A DNA stretch of 64,000 bases from Otatea glauca (taxonomy: Eukaryota; Streptophyta; Magnoliopsida; Poales; Poaceae), in contig CM070719.1 in the NCBI GenBank assembly GCA_036346275.1, forward strand, positions 32,568,093 to 32,632,092, read 5' to 3'. Positions 45,820 to 58,700 of the stretch are shown piece after piece. A model generated the notes under the pieces. That model did not search any database. It was not told the DNA's origin and saw nothing but the letters and a program-made list of their open reading frames with translations. Made by a program: the position numbers and the translations under genes. The first letter of the stretch is position 1, and every line of letters starts with the position of its first letter.

Positions 45820-47444
45820 ATGGCAGCAATCGGTGGATTCATCGCCACATACGTCTCCGGCCAGGCCTTCCGCTTCGGAAGCCTGGACTTCGTCGTAGAT
45901 ACGCGCGGAGAGCTTATTTACTTGGTCCAAAGCCAGATCCAATCTGGTGAAGATCAGGCCAACCCATCTCAGGTATGCCGCTCTGACTCACCTAGAAAAC
46001 CAGTCAGCATTGTGAGGAACTGCTGCGATTTTCGTGGCGTCTTCGCGATTGAGGAGTAGAGGATCGATCTCCATCAAGAAGACCAAGAGGTTGCGGAGGA
46101 AGATCGTCTTCGTAAGGGTAGGGAGGTGCAGGCGCGATCTCTTCGATCGTGCGGCCGCAATGTCCGCGAGGACATCCTGTAGTCCAGGTTGGGAGACCAA
46201 TCCGTCTTCCGCACGTCGATGCAGAACGTCGTCGCTTCCAAGACGCTTCTCGACACGCTGGACCCGATGATTTCATCGGACAGCCCGGCGGCCCCGATCG
46301 TGGCCCAAATCAAGGCTATGGTGATGGTGGCAGCAATCCAGCAGAATCAGGAAAAGCCGGTAGGTGAAGCGCACTCGCGCTCTCACACGGCTACTTGTGT
46401 CGCCAGCAGTCGGACTGCAACCAGTCGGAATACCGGTAGTCGGTGCCATACACCACCAGTCGGAGACGCTCGCCGAATTCTCATCCGCGACCTCCGCCAA
46501 GACATCACCGCCAGACGGCAGGAGCGGGACGAGGAAGAGCGATGCAGGCGCCACGATGACTACGAGCGTTTCGGCACCGGCCACGATCGACGAAGTGATC
46601 AAAGGTACGACGACCGCGACGACCATAGAGATTATCATCGCCGGGGTCTGAATGACGACGACCGTTGAGCCATGAACTCTCCGCGCCGAACTCCGCCCCG
46701 GTGCGTTGAAGACAATCGCCGAGCCAGAGGCTCACCACGCCAGTCTCCCCCTCATCATGATGAGAGATCTATTGACGGGATCCGAGCGTTCACTCCTCGG
46801 CTACGCTGAGTGGTATGGCCGAAGGATTCAATCCCAAAGGTATCGTAAAGTTTGACGGGGAACGAGATCCGGAAGCTTGGCTGCAGGTCTACGCCCTGGT
46901 GGTTAAGGCGACCGGGGGCAATCAGACTGTGATGGCAAACTATCTGCCGGTCAATCTCACCCCTCAACTCAAGCATGGCTCACGGGACTTCCTGCGAACT
47001 CGGTGGACTCCTGGAGTGATCTTTGCGAACAATTCATCACTAACTTCCAGGGAACCTACGAGAGGCCTGGCACCCCGTGGGACCTGTACCAGCTTCACCA
47101 GAAGAAGGACGAGACGCTGAGAGATTTCATTCGGCGTTTCATGTAGAAGAAGAACACTGTCAGGGACGTATCTGAAGTGGTGGTGGTGGCGGCCTTCCAA
47201 AAAGGGGTAAGTGATCCTGACCTAATCAAGAAAATATCCAGGAAACCCCCTACCTCCGTGAAAGAGATGTTTGCGCTGGCCGATCGCTATGCCACGGCCT
47301 CGGACGCCCTGGCCGAGCGCCAAGAGGATCGCCCGCAGTAGAAGAACAAAGACGACAAGCCCGAGTCCTCCAAGCACAAAGATAAGAAGCGGAAAGGCGA
47401 GGAGCTAGTTGCAGTAGCCGAACGCGACCGACCCCGAGCCCCAC
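45820..47444 (+). pseudogene. Tat gag, part before the nested element
   Basis: Opens MAAIGGFIATYVSGQAFRFG. The middle (46,030-46,800) is charged and low in complexity with several shifts. The Gag domain is clear from 46,815: GIVKFDGERDPEAWLQVYAL, then after a shift near 46,975 SLEVSD-type out-of-frame pieces, QGTYERPGTPWDLYQLHQKK and DETLRDFIRRFM (stop), AAFQKGVSDPDLIKKI, KEMFALADRYATASDALAER. It breaks off after RPRAP at 47,444. The continuation is at 58,879. Confidence 0.8.
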
Positions 47445-50400
47445 TGTAGGGACCCGAATCCACTGATTCGAACCCACTGTGTTTACTGCACTATTCCCAG
47501 GATCAACGCTAGTGCACACAGCTTAACATTGGTACATATCACATCATACACAACGATAATAGAATAATAGTTCATTTATTGATATAGCTAAATGTATGAT
47601 CTTATGACCAACTTACATTATTAAGCCACGCAGGGCAAGACGGAGAATATAAGCTAATAATTAAGCGTGAAAGTAGAAGCGTAGATAGCTCATCACCACC
47701 ACAGCAACCGACAAGGCTCGGACCCTAATGACTCGTGTCTTCATGGACTTCATCTTCCAACACAGTGTAGATTCTTCAAGCTGTTGATTATTGTTGTTTG
47801 GCAAGGGTGAGTACTTAAAGCACTCAACAAGTTGTGCATGTAATGCAGTTCTATTTATCTATATGTAAGGCTTATTCCAAAGGATAGGCTATCATGGCTA
47901 TTTTGCAATAAGCGGCATTTATGAACAAATACAAGGAATAGATTGTAAAGAATGTAAAACAAATAGCAATAATAAATAAATTCAATATTTCTCAAGTAAA
48001 CCAAGTTTCCAATCCTAAATCAAGTTCCAATCTTCCATATGGCCATCCCGCCATCCCAACCAAGTTGTCCAATTTATTAATCTAACCCTTAATCGTAATT
48101 CCGAGCATTGCTCAATACCGCGAGCACGGCTATCCGAATAGTTTCACACTCTGCGAGAGGTTATGCACTTTACCCACGTGATACAACCAAACACCACAAA
48201 GGCGAAAGATTATAACAAAGCCTTTACAATGCTCTATCTTAATCCGATACTACCCGCTAAGGTTTCAACAACTGGCGGTCTCAGTAAACCACGCCCGTGG
48301 CCCCCTCTTGCGCCATGTGAATTACACCGACCCGGGAACTCACACCACCACGATAGTATCAACATTAAGACTTTGCAAATTACTCGGCTAGGTGGCCCAT
48401 ACGGACATGTGGTTGCATGATTGACTCAGGTCAAAGGCTTGCAAGGTTAAGTCCTTAGTGTGATCAAGGCAAGACTTCCACATACCATCTGCCCATTGGG
48501 CCCACCTTGGCCTCCTCGCCCCTTGCCACTTGCCCCAATCTAAGTGATTATCACCCAGTTGATTACCAAGCACCACGTGCCATCAACAATTCAACATCGT
48601 TGCGTGACATGACTCGCCACAACAACTCAATCTCCTCGTGTGATCCCACATGACACACAAGTTCATAATATTGTTCCATATTCCATTAATCAAGATTAAT
48701 TATCAATGATTCTGACACATGTGATGACGTGGCATGGCTAAGCAACTAATACGAACTAAACCTCCAATGTTGATTATAATTATTAACCAACTATATTAAA
48801 CCAATCTAAGGTGACAATGGATCATGGCATACAATGACAAGGTAGGGTATAGATCAATCGGTATTTTAGCTAAGCCCAAACTAATTTGAAACAGCTTGTA
48901 TATTTGAAATATATGCAATAGCGTAAATCAAACATAGCAATTTTATAAACATGGGTTCAACATGATCAAAGCACAACTTGCCTTGGAATAGGTCCTGATC
49001 TGGATCTGAAGTTTGCTCTTGAGTTGCTTGATCTTCCTCCGAAGCGTCGCACAATTCAACGTCTACGCGTACCGAAAAGAAAAGCAAATAAATACCAAAA
49101 CAGAGAGCAATTGAACTCCAAAAATCAAATAAAATTCACCATTAAATAGATCTCAATTTTACAAATTTTTAGAAACTGGAATCACTCAAATCCGAGTTAA
49201 ATTGCAAAAGATATAGCCTTTTGAAGTTTGAAATAAATACTGAAATCAGAAAATCAGAAATTCGAAATTAACAGATTTATTTTTATACTGAAAAGATGAT
49301 TTATGACGTCAGCGTGACCTCATGATGACGTCATCTTCACCGAATTTCCAATCGGATTATTTTCCAATTGAAAATATGATTATGACGCAAGCATGGCGTC
49401 GTATCGGTCGAGCCAATCGGAAGGCGCGCGTGTCCTCGGTCCATGGACCCGATCCACGACTGCTACCGCTTACGATGGGCTCGGCTCACGGCGCCTCGGC
49501 ACTGGCGCGCGACACGGCGGCGCCGATTTGCCCACTGCGCGGCGGAATCCCACCGCAGATCACATCTAACGCCACCGATCTCACCCCACGTGGCGGCCAC
49601 GACAACCGCGGGATTTAGATCTAACGGCGGCCACGTACGGCGTTCGCTCATTTCTTACGCGGAGACGTGGCACAATCTCGCCCCTTCACGAGATCCGACG
49701 GTTCGAAGCTTCCACACGACAATGGCGGTGCGGCGGCGCAACTTCACCGGACTTGGGGCGATGACCTCGGCGACGGCGTTCGGCGACAAAACGCCGCTAT
49801 CGCTTCCGCGGGTCCGACGCGTTGAGGTACGGATCTCCGATCTGAACCAAGCGCGGCTCGAAACGGCGAAGCGGCGGCGGAAAACAGAGCGAACGCGGCG
49901 GGGCTTCGCGACTCCGGCGAGCTTCGCACGAGCGGTAGCGTCGGCGCCTCGACGTGCGTGCGCGAGCAGTCTGGCGCGGGTGAGATTCCAACGCCTGTGG
50001 CGCGCTTTAAATAGCCGCCGCGAGGCGTGTCGGCCGGACTCAGAACGACATCGTGGCGGCGGCGGACTCGGGCGACTTCGGAGAGGTGACGCGGACGCAT
50101 CCGGCAGCGACACGCGGCGCCGATCCGACGGCGCTCGGCCACCACGGCGCAATCTCGGCCGTTGGATCTCGATCCAACGGTCGTGATTAGGTTTAGGGTT
50201 TGGTTTCCAAAAGGGCTGCATGGGGTGACTTGGGCCGCACGGTTCGCGGGCGGCCCAAAGATTCACTTCACTTTTAAAAGAGTTTTTCAATTAAAATAAT
50301 TCCGAAATTCATTTAATTTGCTTTAGGCAATAAAATAATCAGGAAAAATCCAAGAAAAATCTCAAAATTACTTTGAGACATTCTGGACTCAAATAAAATA

Positions 50401-50579
50401 TTTTTGCCAAAACTTTATTTTAACTTTGCATAGATTTAAATACTTTTGGATAAAAAGCAATAAACTTGACATAAGATTTAATTCAAATAAATCCAGAAAA
50501 ATCCAAATAAATTCCAGAAAATCACAAATGCACATTTAAGCAAATAAAACTTAATTAAGCTGAATTTTGGGATGTTACA
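47445..50579 (-). repeat. Gypsy element 2, 3' LTR
   Basis: Plus-strand limits TGTAGGGACCCGAATCC (47,445) and TTTTGGGATGTTACA (50,579). TATA-like CTATTTAAAGCGCGCC on the minus strand near 50,005-50,017. Long open frames on both strands at 49,440-50,290 lie in the GC-rich transcribed part and are not genes. Confidence 0.93.
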
Positions 50580-50591
50580 AACCTCCCCCTT
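50580..50591 (-). other. Gypsy element 2 polypurine tract
   Basis: AAGGGGGAGGTT on the minus strand, directly before the TG of the 3' LTR. Confidence 0.85.
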
Positions 50592-51840
50592 AATGTAATC
50601 TCGGCAGAGATTGGGGCTAACTATAGAATAGGTTCTGAATTCGACTTTAAATCTTCTTCTCGCTCCCAAGTGGCTTCACTTTGAATGATTGCTCCATCAA
50701 CTCGCAAAGCGAATAGACTTGTTTACGGTCTTGCGTTCCATACCATCCAAAATTCATTGGTTGCTCTTTATAAGTCAAATCTTCTTGCGCTTCTATTGCA
50801 TCCAGCGGGGTTTGCTCTGTGGGCACTCTGAGACACTTCTTAAGTGCGACACATGGAATACATCATGCACTCCGCCAAAGATCGAGGCAACTCTAATCGA
50901 TAAGCCACCTCTCCTCGACGGCTCGTAATCTTGAGCGGACCGACATATCTTGGTGCAAGCTTCCTTTAACGTGGAATCTCTTAACGCCCTTAAGAGGGGA
51001 AACCACGAGATACACATGATCTTACGGTTGAAACTCAAATCTCGACGCGATTATCTGCGTAGCTTTTCGTCTTGACTGTGCTATCTTTAACCTCTCTCGA
51101 TCATTGCAACTTGACTTTACGCCTCTTGAGAACATCGGCCCAAAACCAAGCGTTCTCCGTTTCATTCCAATTCAGCGAGTACGACAAAGCACGTCCATAC
51201 AATGCCTCGAATGGTGACATCGTGAGGCTAGCTTGATAACTATTATTATAATCAATTACGCATATGGCAAACATTTATCCCAAGAGGTAGCATAAGCTAA
51301 AGCACAAGCTCTCAACATATCCTCTAAAATCGATTTACTCTCTCGATCGACCATCCATGCGGGTGATATCTTTGTACTAAAATTGAGACGGGTTCCCATT
51401 GCTTCGTGCAACTTATTCCAAAATCTCGAGGTAAATTGGGTACCTCATGACACAATCTTCTTGGGCACTCCATGCAAACATACAATCCTCGACATGTACA
51501 ATTACGCTAAACGATCTCGGAGTAAGTGGTCTTTCTTTGGGATGAAATGGCGATCTTGGTTAAGCGATCCACAATAACCCAAATGGAATCGTAACCTTTA
51601 CGAGTCTTAGGTAGACCGTGATAAAATCCATTCCGATTTCTTCCCACTTCCATTCCGAATTTTTAACTACCAGCAATGACCAGTGGGTCTTTGGTGCATG
51701 GCTTTTACTCTTTGACATCGTCGCATAATGCAACATGCTCACCACTTCACGCTTCATATTCGCCACCGAATCTCTCCTTCAAATCTGGTACATCTTGGCA
51801 CTTCTGGGTGAATTGAGTACTTAGAATCGTGAGCCTCCTC
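50592..51840 (-). pseudogene. Gypsy element 2 integrase and chromodomain-like tail
   Basis: EWKWEEIGMDFITVYLR (about 51,620-51,670), YMSRIVCLHGVPKKIVS followed by a stop where the second catalytic Asp should be, then GTQFTSRF (51,420-51,505), and GVHDVFHVSHLRSVSECP (50,793-50,900) of the region before the chromodomain. Frames shift many times. The missing DR of the catalytic block looks like a small indel rather than a replaced domain. Confidence 0.72.
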
Positions 51841-52099
51841 AAGAATCAATTGCTTTAGCTCCTTTTATCCGACGCATAAATTCGCTTTTAAAGAACATGG
51901 TTCCTTGCTCATCAGAGTGAAATCTAAGGCTAGGCCTTCTTCCTTTTAGCCTTGATTTTTGAAATTTTATCGTCATCTTGTTGACCTTCTCTAATCGATC
52001 CTCTAGTTTGGCTTCACTTCTAGCGCGACTATCATTCCTTGAACGACTTCCAATCTTAGCCACGAAATTCCTTGCATAATTCGGTTGATCCTCCATTGA

Positions 52100-53160
52100 C
52101 AATGTATTTGCGCTATGGCTCTTTCAACTCGAGCATCCGCCACCACATTGGCTTTTCGAGGTGATAATGGATTCCCATATTATAATCCTTAATTAGTTCA
52201 AGCCATCTTCGCTGTCTCATATTCAGTCGACTTGAGTGAATATGTATTTGACTTTATGGTCCGTATATATCTCACATCTATTTCCTATGAGATAATGGCG
52301 CCATATCTTTAAAGCATGCACTACTGGCGACTAATTCCAAATCATGCGTTGGGTAATTCACTTCATGCGGTCTTAATTGTCTCGACGCATAAGCAACGAC
52401 TTTGCCTTCTTGCATTAACACGCATCCCAAGCCTTGCTTCGAAGCATCGCAGTAAATGTCAAATCCATTCTGCACATCTGGCAACACTAATACGGGGGCT
52501 GTTGTTAAGCGTTTCTTCAATTCCATAAAACTTTGCTCGCACTCTGGCGTCCATGCAAACTTCTTTTCTTTCTTCAACAACTGTGTCAAGGGTTTAGCAA
52601 TTGTTGAGAATCCCTCTATGAACCGACGGTAATATCCCGCCATTCCCAGAAAACTACGAATCTGAGTAACGGACTTCGGTGGCTCCCAATGCAACACTGC
52701 ATCCACTTTGCTGGGATCAACTGCGACTCCTTTGGTAGTCATTACATGACCCAAGAATTCGACTTTCTCCTTCCAGAATTCACACTTGCTAAACTTTGCA
52801 TATAGCTGATGCTCTCGCAGCCTGTCTAAAACCATCCTTAGATGTTCTGCATGCTCTTCTTCGGTCTTTGAGTAAACCAAAATATCGTCTATGAAGACCA
52901 CAACGAACTTATCCAAGTAATCCATGAAAACTTTATTCATCATGTTCATGAAATATGCTGGGGCATTAGTCAATCCAAATGACATGACTGTGAACTCATA
53001 ATGTCCATATCGCGTAAACGCGGTCTTAGGTACATCCTCCGCTCGGATCTTCAATCGATGGTATCTCGAGCGAAGATCTATCTTGGAGAAAACTCCAGCT
53101 CCTCTTAAGCGATCAAATAAGTCATCGATCCGGGCAGCGGATACTTATTCTTGATCGTTA
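52100..53160 (-). pseudogene. Gypsy element 2 reverse transcriptase and RNase H
   Basis: One open frame of 258 codons (52,278-53,054) covers RT palm to RNase H: TAFTRYGHYEFTVMSFGLT, FVVVFIDDILVYSK (catalytic DD), FSKCEFWKEKVEFLGHVM, IRSFLGMAGYYRRFIEGFS, then FDIYCDASKQGLGCVLMQ (first RNase H Asp) and YPTHDLELVA (RNase H Glu). The N-terminal RT blocks lie just upstream in other frames (53,060-53,160). This is the best preserved pol segment in the window. Confidence 0.9.
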
Positions 53161-53860
53161 CTTCATTAAGTGCACGATAGTCGATGCACATTCTAAGACT
53201 TCCATCCTTCTTGCGAACAAACAAAACCGGGCTCCCCACGGTGATGAACTAGGTCTAATGAAACCTTTCTCTTGCGGTTCCTCAATCGCTTCTTCATTTC
53301 CACTAACTCGCTCGGTAGGCATCCGATATGGTCTCTTTGATATCGGTCTTTGTACTGGCGCTAACTCGATAACGAACTCGATATCTCGGTCCGTGGCAAT
53401 CCGGCAAATCTTCCGAAATACATCCGGTATTCTCGCTCTTGGCACATCTTCCATGCTGATGGCTTTCACACTGTTGACCACTAACTGCCCATCTCGAACT
53501 GCGGTCGCTTGAAACTCCACTTTCTTGCCACTAGGGCCTTCCAAAGTTACAATCCTTCGGCCACAATCCAAAACAGCCTTATGCTTCGACAGCCAATCCA
53601 TTCCAAGGATGACGTCTAGGGATTGCGCATCTATCAAGATAAGATTCGCTAGAAATTCTATCCCATCCATAAGCAACTTAGCTCCCAAACACCCAAGGCT
53701 AGATCTAAGCTCAGATCCTGGGGCTTGGACTAAGAGCACACACTTAAGATTCACCACTTTAAATCCATTCTTGGTTGCAAAACTTTGAGAAACGAGCGAA
53801 TCGAAGCTCGTAATCAAACAAAGCGTAGCAGTCGAGTTGACCGAAACTTACCCGACGACG
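53158..53860 (-). pseudogene. Gypsy element 2 protease and start of RT
   Basis: SFDSLVSQSFATKNGFKVV, LMDGIEFLANLILIDAQSLD and VILGMDWLSKHKAVLDCG are the retropepsin-like domain. IELAPVQRPISKRPYRMPT and EEPQEKGFIRPSSSPWGA begin the RT. The frame stays open for 219 codons. The active-site DSG-type motif should lie just above 53,820, where the frame breaks. Confidence 0.82.
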
Positions 53861-55010
53861 CGTCATTGCCTCTTGAGCTCCATCCGCGGTGATGTGGTTG
53901 ATCCTTCCACGCACCGATGATCGCGCGATGCTCGGCTTGGCTTGCGCGATTTCCTCCGAGGTTGGTACCTTGGCGGTGTTGTTCCCGTGTTGAAACGAGT
54001 CGGCGTGATGCCTCCCTTCGTGGACACCTATTAGAAAAGTGCCACGGCTCATTGCAAGTATAGCATCTCTTCACCGCGGATTCTTGATTTCCTCTGGTGC
54101 GTTGTTGCCTGTCTTTGAGTTTGAAAATTCGATTGGCATGGCGAGGTGTAGGAGTTGATGTCTTATTTGCGGTGGTGGTTGGAATCTAGCAAATTCTTTG
54201 TGGTGACATCCTCAAGCGTAGATGATTTGGGCGTCCACCGATTGTTCATCAAGCGCTTACGGTTTCACCTAGCTCTTTGCGCTTATCCTCTAGGATCAAA
54301 GCCTTATTGACTAGCTCTGGAAATCTGGAAAATTGTGGGTAATCACCCCACCAGTAGTCTGAGTTCATCCCTTCATGAAACGAGGCTATGCGGCTTTATT
54401 TGTCGCTCGTCTTGAGGGCATAGCGAGCTAATCGAGTAAATTTGTTCAAGTATTCGCCACCGGTTGGCCTCCTTGCTTCAAAGCTCAACTCCTCCTTCTT
54501 AAGATCCATCATTCCCTCCGGGACATGATCTTGGCGGAAAGCATTAGTAAACTCCTCCCGGGTTATCTCTGTGGGGCTCCATGAGCGACAAGAGTTCTCC
54601 CACCACTCTGCGGCGGTCCTTCCAGTTGATGAGAGGCGTAAAGCACCTTCTCATTTCCTTCACACTGTGTGATGTGCAGCTTCTTCTCAATTGTCCTAAG
54701 CCAGTCATCGGCTTCCAAAGGATTCACATTTCCCGAAAAAGTTGGTGGCCTAGTCCTCATAAAATCTGATAGCTTTGACATAGGTCGAGGTCCACCATGA
54801 TTGTTCTGAGTTGCAGGGTTGTTGTGATTTACTGCTGCATTGGTCATCTGCTGCATCATTGTCTGCATCAGTTGAGTCTGCGCTGCCAGAAATGCTCCTA
54901 GATTCTGCATGTCCATCGTCGGTGGTTGAGGGTCTGCCTCCATCATTGGGGTTGTCATTACGACGATCCACTTCTGAAGCACCGTTGTTTCCTCGAGTAT
55001 TCACCATCTG
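53860..55010 (-). pseudogene. Gypsy element 2 gag
   Basis: MVNTRGNNGASEVDRRNDNP starts at 55,007. MQNLGAFLAAQTQLMQTMMQ, MRTRPPTFSGNVNPLEADDW and LRTIEKKLHITQCEGNEKVL (54,563-54,900) are the Gag domain, very close to element 1. The CCHC knuckle CYTCNEPWHFSNRC (about 54,025-54,066) ends it. Two or more small frameshifts separate these parts. Confidence 0.82.
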
Positions 55011-55733
55011 ATGATTGCCTCTTAGGTTAGGAAAGGTAGATGTAGCATAGATAAGAAGTAAGAATTTCTAAAGCGGGGAGATATGTTATACCCAAACTGA
55101 ACAATTCTTTATTTAACTTGGTATGGTGCTTATTTAAGCCTACAAGCTTTGCAACACATACTGCACACTCAGCATTACAAAGAAGCAAACTAAACACGAA
55201 ACCTTAACGTCAACTAAAAGGTAAAGACTAACTTAAAGACGCGACTCACACTCGAGTCTCAACACAGCTCAAGGTCGACACTCACTCATCCGCCACCACC
55301 CCGGTGAGGCCGATCCGCGCATACACCGGTGGATGAGCGGGCATCGGAGCGAACCTATCCTGGTGACCTACTACTAGATCCTCTGCAACAACGGGTCCAG
55401 ACTCCTCCTGCTCCCACTCGCTCCTCTGGATCCTCCTCGGTAAAGCGGACGGTAGAAGCCTCCAAGCGTCTCAAGTACTCTCCACAACTCCATGGCGTAG
55501 CCGCCACCGACTCCTCAAAGGTCTGAACGATCGGCATCCGCTCCACAAGAACTTTGAAATAAGTTCTCCACCAAACGGCAAGTAAGGCTCAGTAAATTTA
55601 GCAAAGGCAAGAAGTAGAGAATGAGATGAGTCGAGAGTGTTTTATTAGTCAAGTTTGGATTTTCTTTTAGAAAATAGTTTTGGACTCTCACAAGACACCT
55701 CCACACTATCTAGGGCCAAGACCTACACAAGAT
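55011..55733. other. Gypsy element 2 leader
   Basis: Untranslated leader on the minus strand between primer site and gag. Short open frames (55,329-55,546) have no family resemblance. Confidence 0.55.
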
Positions 55734-55744
55734 GCTCGATACCA
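55734..55744 (-). other. Gypsy element 2 primer-binding site
   Basis: TGGTATCGAGC on the minus strand, four bases from the 5' LTR. It is the tRNA-Met type with the A of CAG missing, the same lesion as in element 1. Confidence 0.8.
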
Positions 55745-55748
55745 CCTC

Positions 55749-58700
55749 TGTAGGGACCCGAATCCACGATTCAACCCACCGTGTTTATTGCACTATTCCG
55801 GGATCAACGCTAGTGCACACACTTAACATTGGTACATATCACATCATACACAACGATAATAGAATAATAGTTCATTTATTGATATAGCTAAATGTATGAT
55901 CTTATGACCAACTTACATTATTAAGCCACGCAGGCAAGACGGAGAATATAAGCTAATAATTAAGCGTGGAAAGTAGAAACGTAGATAGCTCATCAGTTCA
56001 CCACAGCAACCGACAAGGCTCGGACCCTAATGACTCGTGTCTTCATGGACTTCATCTTCCAACACGTGTAGATTCTTCAACTGTTGATTATTGTTGTTTG
56101 GCAAGGGTGAGTACTTAAAGCACTCAACAAGTTGTGCATGAATGCAGTTCTATTTATCTATATGTAAGGCTTATTCCAAAGGATAGGCTATCATGGCTAT
56201 TTTGCAATAAGCGACATTTATGAACAAATACAATGAATAGATTGTAAAGAATGTAAAACAAATAGCAATAATAAATAAATTCAATATTTCTCAAGTAAAC
56301 CAAGTTTCCAATCCTAAATCAAGTTCCAATCTTCCATATGGCCATCCGCCATCCCAACCAAGTTGTCCAATTTATTAATCTAACCCTTAATCAGAATTCC
56401 GAGCATTGCTCAATACCGCGAGCACGGCTATCCGAATAGTTTCACACTCTGCAGAGGTTATGCACTTTACCCACGTGATACAACCAAACACCACAAAGGC
56501 GAAAGATTATAACAAAGCCTTTACAATGCTCTATCTTAATCCGATACTACCCGCTAAGGTTTCAACATCGGCGGTCTGCATAAACCACGCCCGGGGCCCC
56601 TCTTGCGCCATGTGAATTACACTCGACCGGGAACTCACACCGACCACGATAGTATCAACATTAAGACTTTGCAAATTACTCACTAGGTGGCCCATACGGA
56701 CATGTGGTTGCATGATTGACTCAGTCAAAGGCTTGCAAGGTTAAGTCCTTAGTGTGATCAAGGCAAGACTTCCACATACCATCGCCCATTGGGCCCACCT
56801 TGGCCTCCTCGCCCTTGCCACTTGCCCCAATCTAAGTGATTATCACCCGCTTGATTACCAAGCACCACGTGCCATCAACAATTCAACATCGTTGCGTGAC
56901 ATGACTCGCCACAACAACTCAATCTCTCGTGTGATCCCACATGACACACAAGTTCATAATATTGTTCCATATTCCATTAATCAAGATTAATTATCAATGA
57001 TTCGACACATGTGATGACGTGGCATGGCTAAGCAACTAATACTGAACTAAACCTCCAATGTTGATTATAATTATTAACCAACTATATTAAACCAATCTAA
57101 GGTGACAATGGATCATGGCATACAATGACAAGGTAGGGTATAGATCAATCTGTATTTTAGCTAAGCCCAAACTAATTTGAAACAGCTTGTATATTTGAAA
57201 TATATGCAATAGCGTAAATCAAACATAGCAATTTTATAAACATGGGTTCAACATGATCAAAGCACAACTTGCCTTGGAATAGGTCCTGATCTTGATCTGA
57301 AGTTTGCTCTTGAGTTGCTTGATCTTCCTCCAAGCGTCGCACAATTCAACGTCTACGCTGCATCAAAAAGAAAAGCAAATAAATACCAAAACAGAGAGCA
57401 ATTGAACTCCAAAAATCAAATAAAATTCACCATTAAATAGATCTCAATTTTACAAATTTTTAGAAACTGGAATCACTCAAATCCGAGTTAAATTGCAAAA
57501 GATATAGCCTTTTGAAGTTTGAAATAAATACTCAAATCGAAAAATCGTAAATTCGAAATTAACAGATTTATTTTTATACTGAAAAAGATGATTTATGACG
57601 TCAGCGTGACCTCATGATGACGTCATCTTCACCGAATTTCCAATCGGATTATTTTTCCAATTGAAAATATGATTATGACGCAAGCATGGCGTCGGATCGG
57701 TGAGCCAATCGGAGTCGACGCGTGTCCTCGGTCCATGGACCCGGTCCACGACTCGCGGCTTACGGTGGACTTCGGCTCACGGCGCCTCGGCACCAGTGCC
57801 GACACGCGCGCGCGCTCGATTGCCCACTGCGCGGCGGAATCCCACCGCACGATCACATCTAACGGCCACCGATCTCACCCCACGTGGCGGCCACGACAAC
57901 CGCGGGATTTAGATCTAACGGCCAAGCCGCACTGCGGCGTTCACATCGCTTGCAGCGAGACGTGGCACAATCTCGCCCCTTCACGAGATCCGACGGTTCG
58001 AAGCTTCCACACGACAATGGCGGTGCGGCGCGCAACTTCACCGGACTTGGGGACGATGACCTCGACGACGGCGTTCGGCGACAAAACGCCGCTCGCTTCA
58101 CGGTCCGACGCGTTGAGGTACGGGATCTCCGATCCGGAACCGCACGGCTCGAACGGCGAACGGCGGCGGAAAAGTGACGAAGACCGCGGCGGGGCTTCGC
58201 GACTCGCGAGCTTCGCACGAGCGGCGGCGTCTCGGCGTCGCGGAATCGCGAATGATGCGGCGCGGGTGAGATTCCAACGCCTGTGGCGCGCTTTAAATAG
58301 CCGCGACGGAGGCGTGTCGGCCCGGACTCGAAACGACATCGTGGCGACGGCGGACTCGCGGCGACTTCGGAGAGGTGACGCGGACGCATCCGGCCACAGA
58401 CACGCGGCGCCGATCCGACGGCTCAGAGCGCTCGCCACGCGGCGCAATCTCGGCCGTTGGATCTCGATCCAACGGTCGTGGATTAGGTTTAGGGTTTCGG
58501 TTTCCAAAAGGTCTGCATGGTGACTTGGCCGCACGGTTCATGGGCGGCCCAAAGATCGCTCACGCTTTTAAAAGAGTTTTTCAATTAAAATAATTCCGAA
58601 ATTCATTTAATTTGCTTTAGGCAATAAAATAATCAGGAAAAATCCAAGAAAAATCTCAAAATTACTTTGAGACATTCTGGACTCAAATAAAATATTTTTG

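Noticed and set aside
49443..50290. Frames of up to 247 codons (also 284 codons at 57,669-58,523)
   Set aside because: They lie within the element 2 LTRs, and the two LTR copies do not keep the same frame. No motif found.
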